A DNA stretch of 64,000 nt. It comes from Henckelia pumila (lineage: Eukaryota > Streptophyta > Magnoliopsida > Lamiales > Gesneriaceae). The DNA lies in contig NC_133121.1 in assembly GCF_033568475.1 (NCBI RefSeq), positions 193,822,664 to 193,886,663 of the forward strand. The letters run 5' to 3'. The first letter of the stretch is position 1; the number at the start of each line of letters is the position of its first letter. Shown one piece after another: positions 47,185 to 59,022 of the stretch. The notes below the pieces were generated by a model. It made no database searches. It had not been told where the DNA came from and was given only the letters and a program-made list of their open reading frames with translations. The position numbers were made by a program, and so were the translations under genes.

Positions 47185-48490
47185 TTCCCAAATATTAATG
47201 GAGCATCATGATCTTCTTCCATATCTAAGATCACGAAATCTGCAAGGAAGATAAACTTGTCCACTTTTACCAAGATATCTTCTACAATCTCACGTGGATA
47301 TGTGAGGCCCGTATCTGCCAACTGCAAAGTAATAGCGGTTGGTTTAACTTCTCCAAGCTCCAAGTCCCTGTAAATATAAAACGACATCATATTAGTACTT
47401 GCTCCCAAATCAAATAAGGCTCTACTACTTACATGATCTCCACCAATAAAATAAGGAATAGTAAAACTCTTTGGATCCTTTATTTTTTGTGGCAGCTTCT
47501 TTTGGAGGATAAAGCTGCAAGCCTGCAGTCTTATGTCAAGTTCACTACTTCATACTCTTGCAGCTTCATCTTCTTGGACATCACATTCTTGATGAATTTT
47601 ACATATAGTTCGGCATTTGTTTCATTACATCAGCAAAAAGGATGTTGATGTGGATCTTCTTGAAAATTTCTTGGAATTTGGCGAACTGATCATCCAAGCT
47701 TTTTTTCTTGAATCTCTGCGGATAAGGGAGATTAGGCTTTGGCACAAATTTCTGTTAAGCCTTATTCTTTAACTCCATATGTGTTTTTCTCACTATCCTT
47801 GTTATCTCCAACTTCAGCATCTTCAACTGTCTTTTCTTTCTCAACTTCATCTTAAGGTCATAAACCCAATTTCTTTTCCACTTCTTAATGCGATGACTTT
47901 GCATTATTCTTTTGAATTTACCTCAATAGTGCTTGGAAAATGACCTATGTTTTGATCTTTTAATGCATTTTCCAGTTGCCCAATTTGTGTCTTCAATTAT
48001 TTCATCGTGGCACCCATATTGCTCATGTGTTTCCTTTCTGTCAAGACGAGAATTAGTCTTTGACATCCTTGTACCATATTCCGCAACAAACGTTTCAACT
48101 AGGTATTCAAAAAAGGCTTCCCTTCACCTTTTTTGTGTCGAATCCTGGTGGAGGATTCAATACGTTCTTGTTATTCGCATAAGATAAGTTCTCGTGATTT
48201 TGCAGACCAGGATGATAAATATTCGGAACAAGGTTACCTCGATATCCTCCATAGCCTTTGTTGTTGATGTATTGGGTCTCATTAAGAGTGTGTGTTTCTT
48301 CAATTATGATAGCCATACTTTCGAAATTTGACGTACTCACTTTGTTCATAGCATCTATTTGTGTAGTCAATGCGGAGACTTGAGCGGAAAGAGATGTGAT
48401 AGGATTCACAACATATACTCCAGCCGATTTCTTTACTCCAGATCTTTCACTAGGCCATTGAAAGCTATTGATAGTAATTTGTTTCAACAT
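47185..48490 (-). pseudogene. Athila-type gag and protease remnant
   Basis: On the minus strand, 48490-48107 translates to FQWPSERSGVKKSAGVY, then ALTTQIDAMNK, then YHPGLQNHENLSYANNKNV and LNPPPGF, the C-terminal part of Athila Gag. 47408-47185 has GASTNMMSFYIYRDLELGEV, LQLADTG, YPREIVEDILVKVDKFIF and FVILDMEEDHDAPLIFG, the Athila aspartic protease; its active-site Asp just precedes the GAS motif. Between them the frame is broken and AT-rich, and downstream pol is replaced by the MITE at 46882-47184. Not functional. Confidence 0.8.
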
Positions 48491-49200
48491 TTCATATGCT
48501 TGAGCAGGATCCTTTGCAAATATAGTGCTTCTAAGTCTTTTGCGATTCTTTCAATTTCAGGATCAAAAATAAATGAATCGAGGTTATGGGTTCTTCGCAT
48601 AAACTGCAAAACAGAAGAAAAACAACGAATGAATGACTAATAAACATTAAAAGAAGTCTAAATTAAAATCAAGACTAATTGATAGCAATATTGATATAAA
48701 TTCAAATAAAACACTCACCGAAATTGGCGTCAAAAACTTGTAGCAATAATTATTACTCGCAAGCGCACGCTGTCAAGTTTTGTATAAAGTGAATAAAGTA
48801 TCGTTCTAATTAACGAGGAGTGTATATTCAAAAATGGAGCTCAATGCTTGTAATTATAATAGCCAAGACTTTATCTAGAAATTCAAGAATGATAATCTTT
48901 ATTTTCAAAATAACTAACTAAAATATTTATTAAGCAAACACACACAATCGAGAGATATCAATGAGAAAAAATATCTAGAGGATTGATTTCACCTATTTTC
49001 CACGATAACCAATCCCTATCGAATTTACATTCATGAATTTCATTCATTTAATAGTTAAAACCACTTAATTGTTTTTATTCCCTTTTCCCAAGTGATAAAT
49101 AGGGTATGTCATCAAGTTTTGATTCTTATATTCCTAGCTATTAATAGCTAAACAACACCCTTTCAAAATGATACACATCTTTATTCGTGACAGGACCAAA
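48491..49200 (-). repeat. Athila gag 5' end, primer site and decayed 5' LTR
   Basis: The primer site is visible on the plus strand as GAAATTGGCGTCAAAAA (about 48719-48735). Beyond it, 48737-49200 carries GCAAGCGCACGC, AAGTATCGT and an AAACACACACAATCGAGAG stretch, as in Athila LTRs. The outer LTR end is not clear. Confidence 0.5.
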
Positions 49201-49734
49201 AATTCTTTCCGCTAGGCGTTCAAAAAAATAACTAGAAAAAAATTAGTCGATTGACACATCTCTATATTCTAGAAGTATTTTTATTTTTTAAATATAACGA
49301 CAATAATTGAGATGTGGCATTTCCCAAATCAGGAAATACCTCTTTGAAAATGGCTTGTTTTTGTCTCAATCAATAATATTTTTATATACAAGACTTTCAT
49401 TTACTTATTTCTCTTTAATATATATTTTTTAAAATATATTTAATGAGCAGGGTATCTTGTGCAATGATCCACAGATAAACGGACTAATATTCGTGATATC
49501 ATTTGATCTTGTTCACACATAAAATAAAAAATATTATTTTTGACATAAAAATTATATTTTCGTACAAATCAACAAAAAAATATATTTTTTTTTACTCAAA
49601 TTTGATATATTACATTGCATTCTTAATACCATATATAACTAACAAAATATAATTGAAGTGAAAAATTATAATCTGAACATAAAATAATATTTTTAATGGA
49701 TCGGATTGAATATATATTTTTTTAATGGGTCTCA
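49201..49734. other. AT-rich intergenic DNA
   Basis: No gene or clear repeat is seen. It may include the decayed outer part of the Athila LTR. Confidence 0.5.
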
Positions 49735-49805
49735 TCCATTGGATGATTGCCACCTCATAGGTGGGCATGGAGGTGGGCACGGGAGGTGGACAGCATAGCA
49801 AAACG

Positions 49806-49806
<1 letters not shown>
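49735..49806. mobile_element. Second copy (partial) of the family-1 TA-embedded element
   Basis: The right end GGACAGCATAGCAAAACGC, reversed, aligns with the left end of the element at 23785, and the tandem GTGGGCATGGAGGTGGGCAC block matches its internal GTGCCCACC repeats. A TA array follows at 49807-49841. The left limit is uncertain. Confidence 0.55.

Positions 49807-49841
<35 letters not shown>
49807..49841. repeat. TA microsatellite
   Basis: Directly borders the partial fold-back element on its left. Confidence 0.9.
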
Positions 49842-49845
<4 letters not shown>

Positions 49846-50455
49846 TTGTTATCGTTCACACTAGGATGTCAGTTACTCACATCATTAATTTTTTTGGAAA
49901 AAAAAATTAAAATTTTTACTTAAATAAATTTGAAAATGTTTACATAAACATCTTGTGGAATATCACATCCATGTATTATCAGTATTTAATATTTGAAAAT
50001 GCTCATATTCAGGTGAACATAGAATTTCTATTTTTTTTTTATAAATAAACACGGCAAGTTGGGCGTTAATCGAGTTATCCTGCAAAAACGCTATATCTAC
50101 ACTATACATAAAGAATCTCTCGTTATATAAAAGAGAAACCCATTTTTTTAAAAAAATTAACACGACAAATTTTTCGATTTTAGCTGTTTTGAATAAGAAC
50201 GATGACGTGATGTTAATTTGTTGGAATAAAAATGACGCATCACTTGATATTATCGTTAACTACGTGTCTGATATTCCGAAAAAGAAAAAGAAAAAATAAG
50301 TTAATGATGAAACAATGGATAACAACTTGCGAATCAAAAGATTTTGGACTTCAAAATGACGAGCTATTTTGGATAATCCCGTATTAAATTTAATGATAAT
50401 TTATGACCATGAATCCCAGTTGTCGTTTCAGTTTTATATTACACGTAGATTGATT

Positions 50456-50462
50456 TATATAA
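50456..50462 (+). promoter_or_regulatory. Probable TATA box of the ERD6-like transporter gene
   Basis: TATATAA lies about 300 bases upstream of the start codon. A second AT-rich candidate (TTATATATATAC, about 50660-50672) lies about 95 bases upstream. Which one is used decides whether the upstream frame at 50548-50754 is transcribed. Confidence 0.4.
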
Positions 50463-50547
50463 GCATGGGAAAGCAGCCAATAAATTTTGAGCACCTGTGT
50501 GAGCTACTGAGCTTTCGCACATTTTGATTTTATCGAGAAATTAAAAA

Positions 50548-50754
50548 ATGCACATACGACACTTCTTTTGCGCCAGCACATCAAGCATCCATAGCTCCAA
50601 CTACCACTTCCCTGACCAGGCTCTGGAGAAACTTCAAGATGCCCAATGTACTCCAATTCTTTATATATATACTTGGAGTAAAGGGACCAAGAATCAGTTT
50701 TTGGAACTGGGTTTTCGTTTTCCTGTATCCCACGTTTGTAGAGAGGAATATTAG
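50548..50754 (+). CDS. Possible upstream open reading frame (68 codons)
   Basis: An ATG-started frame runs 50548-50751 with stop TAG at 50752-50754, ending 8 bases before the main start codon at 50763. If transcription starts near 50490 it would sit in the 5' leader and could lower or condition translation of the transporter. The peptide shows no known domain. Low confidence that it is translated. Confidence 0.25.
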   Translation: MHIRHFFCASTSSIHSSNYHFPDQALEKLQDAQCTPILYIYTWSKGTKNQFLELGFRFPVSHVCREEY

Positions 50755-50762
50755 TGGAAAAA

Positions 50763-53700
50763 ATGAGTGGGAGAGATGATGGAGAAGATGGGAGGGGAGA
50801 TTTGAGGAAGCCCTTTTTGCACACTGGGAGTTGGTATAGAATGGGTTCGAGGCAGTCTAGCTTGATGGGCTCTGCTCAGGCGATTCGGGACAATTCCGTC
50901 TCTGTGTTGGCTTGTGTCCTGATTGTGGCTTTGGGTCCTATCCAGACTGGTTTCACTGTACTCTACTCACTTATTTTTCATTCCATAGTTTCGTTTGCTG
51001 ATATGGGTTTTCTCTGAGCTATTGTTTTGTGTTATGGATTTATAAGAGTAGACTGTTTCATTCGTAATGGTGGATGGGTGATGAAAACTTTGTGTTTTAG
51101 GAAAATTGCATGTATAAGTGGAGAGCTTTTGTTGTTGATAATGGTGCTTGATTGTGTTCTTTTGTTATTGCAAGTCTTTTAGCATATGGTTGTTGAGGGG
51201 TTATGAATTGGGCTCTTCTATTTGGGAAAAAAATATGCACAAAATGGAGTAGGCTACTTCATTTTCTGAAGGAATCCAAGCTTCGCCCGTTTACCTTGAC
51301 ATTTATAGTAGTGGAAGAAAAGAATAGGTTGAGGTGTATGAAATATAAATTACTTAGCTTTTGTATGTTTGTCACAATGTGTCTGTTAAGAATGTCACAC
51401 GAGGGCCGAATGTAGCTTGGGATTAGTTGTTTTAATCATGCTAAAAAGTGGATGTATGATGGCAACACTTATTAACTTGTTCAACCATTCGTTTTTAGCA
51501 ACATGTGGCTCGAATTTCGTAACTCGAACTCATGTAAGAAGTAAGAACTTTTACATGGATCTAGTTCTAATTCCAGTTCCTGTTCTTTGCTGCCAAATAT
51601 GTGTTTAAGTTATATTTTTCATTTTCCTTCTTGTGACCTGTTGTGCTATTTGATTCTTTGTACATGTTTTCATAAGTACTAGCTAATTATTCTTTTTCAT
51701 TTTGTTATGAAGTGTGGTTATTCTTCTCCAGCGCAGTATGATATCACCGAAGATCTTAAGCTCACTGTCTCACAGGTGAGGAATTACAAAATTTTCTTGT
51801 GTTAACTTCAATAATTTCTTTTGACATGATTATACTGTCATTTGTTTCTGTTATTGGAGCAGTTCTCCTTGTTCGGTTCATTATCGAATGTGGGTGCTAT
51901 GGTTGGGGCACTAGCTAGCGGTCAAATTTCTGAGCACATTGGACGTAAAGGGGTACATTTTTTTTCCAACAATCAAGATGTTAGCATTTCGTGTTTTTGT
52001 TTCTTGACAATTTTTCATTGTTATTGCAGTCTCTAATGGTCGCTGCCATACCTAATATCATCGGTTGGCTTACTATATCATTTTCCACAGTGAGTTTTCA
52101 AAATTTGTAATACCATATACTTTTACTTCCAAAAATTAAAATTTTAACTTGCGACCGTTTTTGTTTACTTACAAATCAGGACTTCTCATTTCTTTATATG
52201 GGAAGATTGTTGGAAGGATTCGGTGTGGGTATGATCTCTTACACGGTAGATACACAAGCTTTTCATACGTTCATTTATGATGTCAAGTGGATCTGATAAA
52301 CATTGATCCTGAATTATTCTTTGCTGATTCTGTTTTAGGTTCCTGTGTATCTCGTGGAAATAGCGCCTCAAAATCTGAGAGGAGCGCTTGGTTCTGTGAA
52401 CCAGGTCTGATGAGAGTACTGTCATATTTCCCCTTGTTGTCACCAACACAAAGTGACTGAATTCTACTTTTGTTATATGATGTAGCTCTGTGTCACAATT
52501 GGAGTCTTACTGGCGTATGTACTTGGATTATTTGTTCATTGGAGAGTGCTTGCCATTCTTGGTAAACCCTTAACTCAAATTTTATGACCTTTGCCTCCTG
52601 TTCTTGAAATCATTTTTCGTATCACACTTTCTTTTGTTATTTCGCTAAAAGGCGTCCAAAGAAGTGACCAGTATTCTTTTTATTGACAGGAATACTGCCG
52701 TGCCTAGTGCTAATACCGGGCCTCTTTTTCATTCCAGAATCTCCTCGCTGGCTGGTAAGCATTATGAAAAGGTTTTTCAAAGACAAGCACTAGTACTAAT
52801 ATAACTATCATTTTGAAAATTAGGCTAAAGTGGGACTGACAGATGATTTCGAAGCTTCTCTGCAAGTTCTTCGAGGATTTGATACCGATATTACACTTGA
52901 AGTAAATGAAATAAAGGTGAGATTTTTAAGTTTGTCTTTTACAAGACATACTTCAGGAACATGAATACACCATCACAATTTCTCATAAGGTACTTATTTT
53001 CTTGGAAAAATACAATCAATCGGATTTCATACGACGATTTTTTGTTTGCCAGAGGTCTGTAGCTTCAACAAACCGAAGAACAACAATACGTTTCGCAGAT
53101 TTCAAAATGAGAAAACTTTGGTTACCTCTGATGGTACTTTAAAGGGTTCTCTGTTTTCTGTGATAATGTTGTGTTACTTCTTTCATGGTTCGTCGTTTTT
53201 TACCGTGTTTTCTGTCCTTTTTAACATACATTGCAGATAGGAATTGGGTTACTTGTACTTCAACAGCTAACTGGGTTGAATGGCGTCATCTTCTATTCGA
53301 CGACTATTTTTGCATCAGCTGGTGAGTGAACTTTACTTTGTTGAATAACCTAAAGAGCTGGTGAGTGACTTTTTCTTTGTTGAATGTGTATTTACTGTTT
53401 TGTACAAGATAAAGGCTTTTCTTTTCACGTAACTGCCTGGCAGATCAGAGCCCACAAGAAATTTAGTATAGATTTCTCTAGAAATTATTTCATATCTGTT
53501 GTCATTTAGTGGAAAAAACAGTTATAATAACTTGCTAGGTAATATGCAGTGTTGGAAAAAAAATCATTATGACATCTATCATAACTTGTGTGGAATTCAA
53601 TGGTTTTTACACGGTAACCTCGATTGAACAGGTATCTCATCGACCAATGCTGCAACGGTTGGTGTTGGCGCTATCCAGGTTAAATTTCTTTCAATCTAGT

Positions 53701-56457
53701 TATTGACTTGTGGAATTTTTGTTCTTGTGCATTTTATCTATCAGAAAATGCCCGGACGGCTAATTACAAGCATTTCCGAGTTCCTTTTTCAGGTTATTGC
53801 TACTGCAGTTTCTGCATGGTTGGTAGACCGAAGTGGTCGCCGGATTTTGCTTTTAGTAAGTTAGAGAATATAACCGTTTTAAAGTCTATAGCTTATCCAT
53901 ATTAAATACATAAAACAGAAAATACTTGTCTCAGGTCTCCTCCCTTGGGATGGTCGCAAGTCTTATACTTGCTACAGTTTCGTTCTATTTAAAGGTAGTT
54001 TCTTAGAACATTCTGTTATTTTCTTGATAACAGAGTTAACGTAGATATTATTACACGTGCAAACCTATTTGATTTCATGTTCTTTTGTGTCTCGGGACTC
54101 CCGGTTCTTGGGCAATTGGAAAATGTTTCTAGGATTTGGTATCGGAGGATTCTTCTCTGTTTGGCATACTCGGAATCCTTTCAGTTATTGGAGTTTTGGT
54201 ACGTATATTTAGTGCATTAAATACTAAAGAGAATTCGACAGACTCAAAATATGACGGTTGCCTGACGTATTTTATACATAAAAGCTAGCTTCAAACAAAC
54301 CACATAGGAAATTTGATTTATTCCCTAATTAGCTTGTTCATTCTCTCAATACATTTTAATCAACTCTTTTGCATTGTAGTTGATGGTTGTTTTCTTTTCA
54401 CTTGGGTTGGGTCCAATTCCATGGCTTATGATGTCCGAGGTACTCTTCTTCCCTTCTTCTGCAAAGTAATTTTTGTCTCGTTTCATATTCTAACCACTAT
54501 GAATGTCATAAAAAAAATTTGGATATGAATGAACATTCCATATCAATAGATTGTATTACATCGCACCAGTTTTGCAATTCGTGCAAAAAGTTTGGTTTGG
54601 ATATTGAATTCTCGTCTTAAGAAAGCATTTTTATAGAATTTAACGGACTTTTTCCAGTGTCCCTTCTGAAAGACAAGGCAGAAACAATTTTAGTATTAGC
54701 CTATTAAGATACAATAGTGAATTTTCTTTTCAAGGAATAGGTTAACAAGAAGCTTTGAAACCACATTTTCTTCATTTTGGGATCGAGTCCGCTTTTTAAG
54801 TGCTTGCTTAAAATAACTTTTATGTCCAAATATGGGGTTTTTTTTTTTTTTTTTTGGAAAAGAGTGTTATGAACGTTTTTGTATCCGAAAGCACTTGAAA
54901 AGGGCGATATAGAATCATTTCACACGGTCATACCGATAAGTAATCTTTGGCAAATATGATCATATATATGATTGAATATCTAATCTTTATTGGATGAGAA
55001 AAGGTAGACTTATCCATTCCAAAATATTTTGAATCATTGAAATATCAATGTACATTAGTAGATTATTGTGTGACATTAGTTACTTGAAATTTCAGATTCT
55101 TCCTGCTAAAATCAAAGGGCTGGGTGGAAGTGTAGCTACTTTAGCGAACTGGTTCTTTTGCTGGATTATTACAATGACTGCACCTTTATTACTGGCTTGG
55201 AGCATCGGAGGTTTGTGCACAGCTCTAAGACTTTCGGTTACTCTTATCTTCTGTTCCCTTTCGATTGCCTTTTTTTTTTTTTTTTCCAATTGGAGATTAG
55301 GAATAGATGGACTTACTCTAGGTCCCATTTTACTGACGGGAATAATCACGACTTTAGTGAACAATATGAGCTCGAACCCTCTTTCGTAACTCCCAGAAAT
55401 TCTTCGTCTGCGTGCCTGTTGAAGAATAAGCCAGCAACTCAGGAAGTGGCTTGGTTGAGGATTCCGGTAGATAGCAGAATCATAGATAGGGAGCGATAGG
55501 ACCTACCCAATTCATTGTAGAAATTTTCGGATCAATGATTAGACCATGCAAACTAGAACTACTCTTTCGTGGGTAAAGCAAAACGATAATAATCGGTGAA
55601 AAATAAAACAGAAAACATACATAAGACTTGCAGTAGTTCATCAATATCAATAGGAGATCTACGTCCACTTGCTACTGCCGGAAATTATATATCATTTCAA
55701 TGAAACTGGAGATTAGAAAGAGAATTACAGGTAAGCATCCTCGTTTCCAAAAGATAGAACTTGTTAGGAACAATAATTCGTAACGACTCAAACACAAATA
55801 CAACTCGAGATTCGATATAAAAATCTGAGTATTGCCACTAAGCCGAGGGTTTAATCCCTTTACAAGAGGAAGACTCTTGCCTCTAGCACAAGCTAGTCTA
55901 ATTCAACCAAATAAACGTGAATGCCCTTCCATGCTTGGGCCTTACTGCGAAGATTGATCTGCATACACTTTTCGCGTAGGAACAATTCAAGTCAGAGTAA
56001 TAGTTAGGCTTCACATGTATGTATTAACAGTTTCTTCTACTAAAACTAAGTCTCACGAGTGCGCGAACTTTGCCCTCCTGGATTACGTAATGAATGTTAG
56101 GAGTGTAAGATGTAACGAATATAAAAAACGTTTGGTAGTAAGACACAGCACCGAGTTTAAGCCTCTACAAAATTTGTTGGCATCAGGGCACGAGTGGACC
56201 CAATGTTGGTGGATGAATAAAATCGAATTGAATGCGTAACTTTTTTGAATGTAAATATCACTCAAGCCAATAATGCTTGTTTACATTTCCGCATCCTTTA
56301 GCATGTTTTACTTATGGAACGATGTTGTGTATGTTTTTCAACAGGAAGTTTCACCATTTACACGATTATGACCATCATCACTGTGGCATTTGTGGCAATT
56401 TGGGTACCCGAAACTAAAGGAAAAACATTAGAAGAAATCCATTCCTCTTTTAACTAA
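50763..56457 (+). CDS. ERDL6: ERD6-like monosaccharide transporter (vacuolar glucose exporter type), 18 exons, 487 aa
   Basis: A major-facilitator sugar transporter of the ERD6-like group; Arabidopsis ERDL6, also 487 residues, exports glucose from the vacuole by proton symport. Coding exons: 50763-50957, 51713-51775, 51863-51952, 52030-52089, 52180-52245, 52339-52404, 52486-52561, 52690-52754, 52824-52916, 53053-53133, 53237-53321, 53632-53678, 53793-53855, 53935-53994, 54133-54198, 54380-54439, 55096-55210 and 56345-56457. All introns are GT-AG and the joined frame is open. The N-terminus has DLRKPFL, an acidic dileucine-like tonoplast signal. Family motifs follow in order: GRKG after helix 2, [31 protein letters not shown] before the central loop, [13 protein letters not shown] in helix 7, [16 protein letters not shown] and the C-terminal [11 protein letters not shown]. 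About 12 membrane helices. The ATG of MSGRDDG fits the family start. No damage is seen. The exact ortholog could be a close paralog such as ERD6-like 4. Confidence 0.93.
55211..56344 (+). other. Long last intron of the transporter gene
   Basis: 1134 bases between exons 17 and 18. Open frames in it (for example 56015-56239) have no recognisable domain. No terminal repeats are seen. It is treated as plain intron. Confidence 0.6.
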
Positions 56458-56672
56458 AAGGGTTTTTGTTTTATGCACTTCTTTTTTTTATTTTTTTTTA
56501 TTTTTAAATTCATTCTGCTGATTTTTGTAATAGTACAATTTATTAATCAAGTCACCCTTTTATCGTTCTCTTCTCTATTATTTATCATCTATTGTTCCAT
56601 TCCGAGTGATGTTTATTATGCCTCATTTATTATTAAATAAATATATACAAACTATTTTACGGAGAAAATCTC

Positions 56673-56706
<34 letters not shown>

Positions 56707-57086
56707 GTGATTGTGATTGTGATTGTCGTCGTCCTCCTCTGATTGTAATTTGTATCTATTTTCTCCTAGATTGTGATGAGACGTACGGATGTACGTAGGC
56801 TTAATTGTATACATTATCCTAATAAAATCTCTAATTGTTTGAAACTTCTCATGAAAAAAATCTATTAAATCCAAGTGTTTTCAAATCCTAAAGTATGTCC
56901 CTACCTCTCCTTCTATTCCAATCTTGTGCACAAGTATTTTTGTCCGTACATGTTTTTTCAGGGGTAAGTGCTTAATATTTGAAAACACGGGGAGTTAATA
57001 GTCACGAAAGGCTTTCAACAATCTTAATATTTCACATGGTAACATATGTAATTAATCGTTTATTCTATCAATCTATTCAAGTATGA
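56458..57086. other. Transporter 3' flank
   Basis: Presumed 3' untranslated region with T-rich stretches. A TTA triplet microsatellite (about 56672-56706) runs into three GTGATT-type repeats (to about 56725). Nothing else is recognised. Confidence 0.6.
56672..56725. repeat. Compound microsatellite (TTA)n and (GTGATT)n
   Basis: About 11 TTA triplets followed by short TGTGAT repeats, roughly 215 bases after the stop codon. Confidence 0.85.
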
Positions 57087-57094
57087 CTTTGAAT

Positions 57095-58107
57095 CAGTGC
57101 CGGCCCTAGGGGAGGCCCTAACTGCCTAGGGCCTCTCCTAGGGTGGGGTCTCAATTTTTTTTAAAAAAAATTACATTATATATATATATATATATATATA
57201 TTTATTTATATTTTTTTCATTCAAAATTTAGATGGAACATGAAAATCTAAATATTTTGTAAAAAATTTGAAAAGCTAATTTTTTTGCTTTTGATTCTTTC
57301 TTTTCTTTGTGTAGAAGAGGGAAAAAAAAACTTTCTTTATAGGATACAAAACTCTTTTTTCGTTAAAATTTTCCATTCAAGTGAGTAAAGTTGCTCAAAG
57401 TGGGTCAATTATCGTGTCGTCTTTTATTGAATATGGTTTATCTTGTATGCTGGTAATTTTGTTTGGTTTTTAATTATATGATTTTGTGGACTTTGGTCTT
57501 TGAGATTTTAATTCTTTGTATATTTTAGTATTTAAATTATAATTCATTTTTGTTTTGTTAGTTTTTTTGTAACAAAAATAAATTGTTTATGTTTCTTTAG
57601 TACGATGATTCTTACTATGTTTGTATTATACATTTTTTTAGTTTTAGCTTCTTTTTTTTTAAATCTTTCGATACAATTATTTATGTCATTATATTTAGTT
57701 GCAAGAATTTTGAATTTTTTTATTATTATAAGAAATTATTGTATTGGTTCTTCTTGTTGGAAAATTTGACAGTAAATAAAAGAAGTTTTTAATCTTTTAT
57801 TACGATCTATAATATGTTTTATATGCTGTGTTTATTTTAAATCTCATATCAACAATCAATCTTTGTTATTATTTAAATTAGTTTTGTATTTGTTTTGTTA
57901 GATTTGCATTGTGAATTATGATGTGTAAAAGAAAATTTGAATCTAGAAGTTCAAAGAGAAAAAATAGACAATAGATTTATTAAATTATATATTAGTGCTC
58001 ATTATGTTTATTTTATTACCAGTTTTATTTGTAATATTTTTCTATTTAATAAAAAAATTATATACCTTAAATTAGCCTAGGACCTTTAATTTTTTGGATA
58101 CGGCCTG
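57095..58107. mobile_element. Non-autonomous hAT-type element, 1013 bases
   Basis: The left end is CAGTGCCGGCCC; the right end, reversed, is CAGGCCGTATCC. Both are followed inside by GGCCCTAGG- or GGTCCTAGG-type blocks. Flanking 8-mers are CTTTGAAT (57087-57094) and CTTTGACT (58108-58115), 7 of 8 alike. The CAG-type end and 8-base duplication indicate the hAT superfamily. No transposase frame remains; the interior is very AT-rich, with a TA run at 57177-57200. Confidence 0.7.
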
Positions 58108-58115
58108 CTTTGACT

Positions 58116-58437
58116 TGTGAATTTTCACATGTTATTTCTCTTAGGAATTTTTAGAGTCATCAAAATGGCTAGGCTTGTCGAATCCGTCTGTCTAATATAA
58201 CTAAAAACTAACTTGGTCTACTCGTGTCGTCAAATAAGTGGGTCGGGCTGACAATTTTTTGACCCATCCAAATTGAGGGTTGGTCGGTCTCATAACCCTT
58301 TTTGAAAGTTTTCATGGTTTTATGGGGTTTATTGGTTTTTGTGTTGCTCTTTTAAGGTTTTTAGTTACAATTTAATACTAAGCGCAAACAAATAATTCTG
58401 TTATGTCATTTATTGCATAGCATGAAAATGAGATGTT
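58116..58437. other. Decayed MITE-like DNA
   Basis: 58151-58290 resembles the hAT-type MITE fragment at 39112 (TCAAAATGGCTAGG, then GTGGGTCGGGCTGACAATTT, then TTGACCCATCC). Limits cannot be set. Confidence 0.35.
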
Positions 58438-58445
58438 ATTCTAAG

Positions 58446-59014
58446 CAGTGTTTTTATAACCGAACTAGTAATCGAATCGATAAACTTTTAAATAACGGTC
58501 CGATCGGTCGGACCGAACGGTTCGACCGGAATACAATTAAATTATATAAAATAACAATATGATACAGTAATTGATATATTTTAAATTTTAAAAATCTTAA
58601 ATGTGTATATGTATAATATAAATATATATATACTAAAGTTTAAAATATAAACATATATATAATAAAAATATCAAATATAATTATATATATATTTTTTTAA
58701 AAAATAAATCAAAATAAACTCAAATACTACTAAAATAGTGCTTTTAGAAAATTTTAAAACCAAATAATTATATCTACTACAGGTCATCAATCAATTGGCC
58801 AATCACTCCCAGATATATTAATTCGTAATTAATAAATTTTAAAATACTTGAACCGGTCAACCGGTTCAAAGCTGGTTCGACCGATTTTTGACCAAATTTG
58901 ACCGGTTCTAGAGGGTTTAACCGTAGAAATGGTTTTTGAGCATACTCCAAACCAGACTGTGATCGGTTCGTGGTCGAACCGGTCGAACCAGCCAGTCCGG
59001 TTTTATAAACATGG
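58446..59014. mobile_element. hAT-type MITE, 569 bases
   Basis: The left end is CAGTGTTTTTATAACCGAAC; the right end, reversed, is CCATGTTTATAAAACCGGAC. Both run into inner blocks rich in GGTTCGACC and ACCGGTCAACCGG. Flanking 8-mers are ATTCTAAG (58438-58445) and ATCCTAAG (59015-59022), 7 of 8 alike. It has no coding capacity. Confidence 0.75.
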
Positions 59015-59022
59015 ATCCTAAG

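Noticed and set aside
48359..48640. Plus-strand frame of 93 codons
   Set aside because: Antisense to the Athila Gag remnant; no motif of its own.
55048..55389. 113-codon frame that looks like a short transporter gene
   Set aside because: It is exon 17 of the ERD6-like gene read on into the intron.
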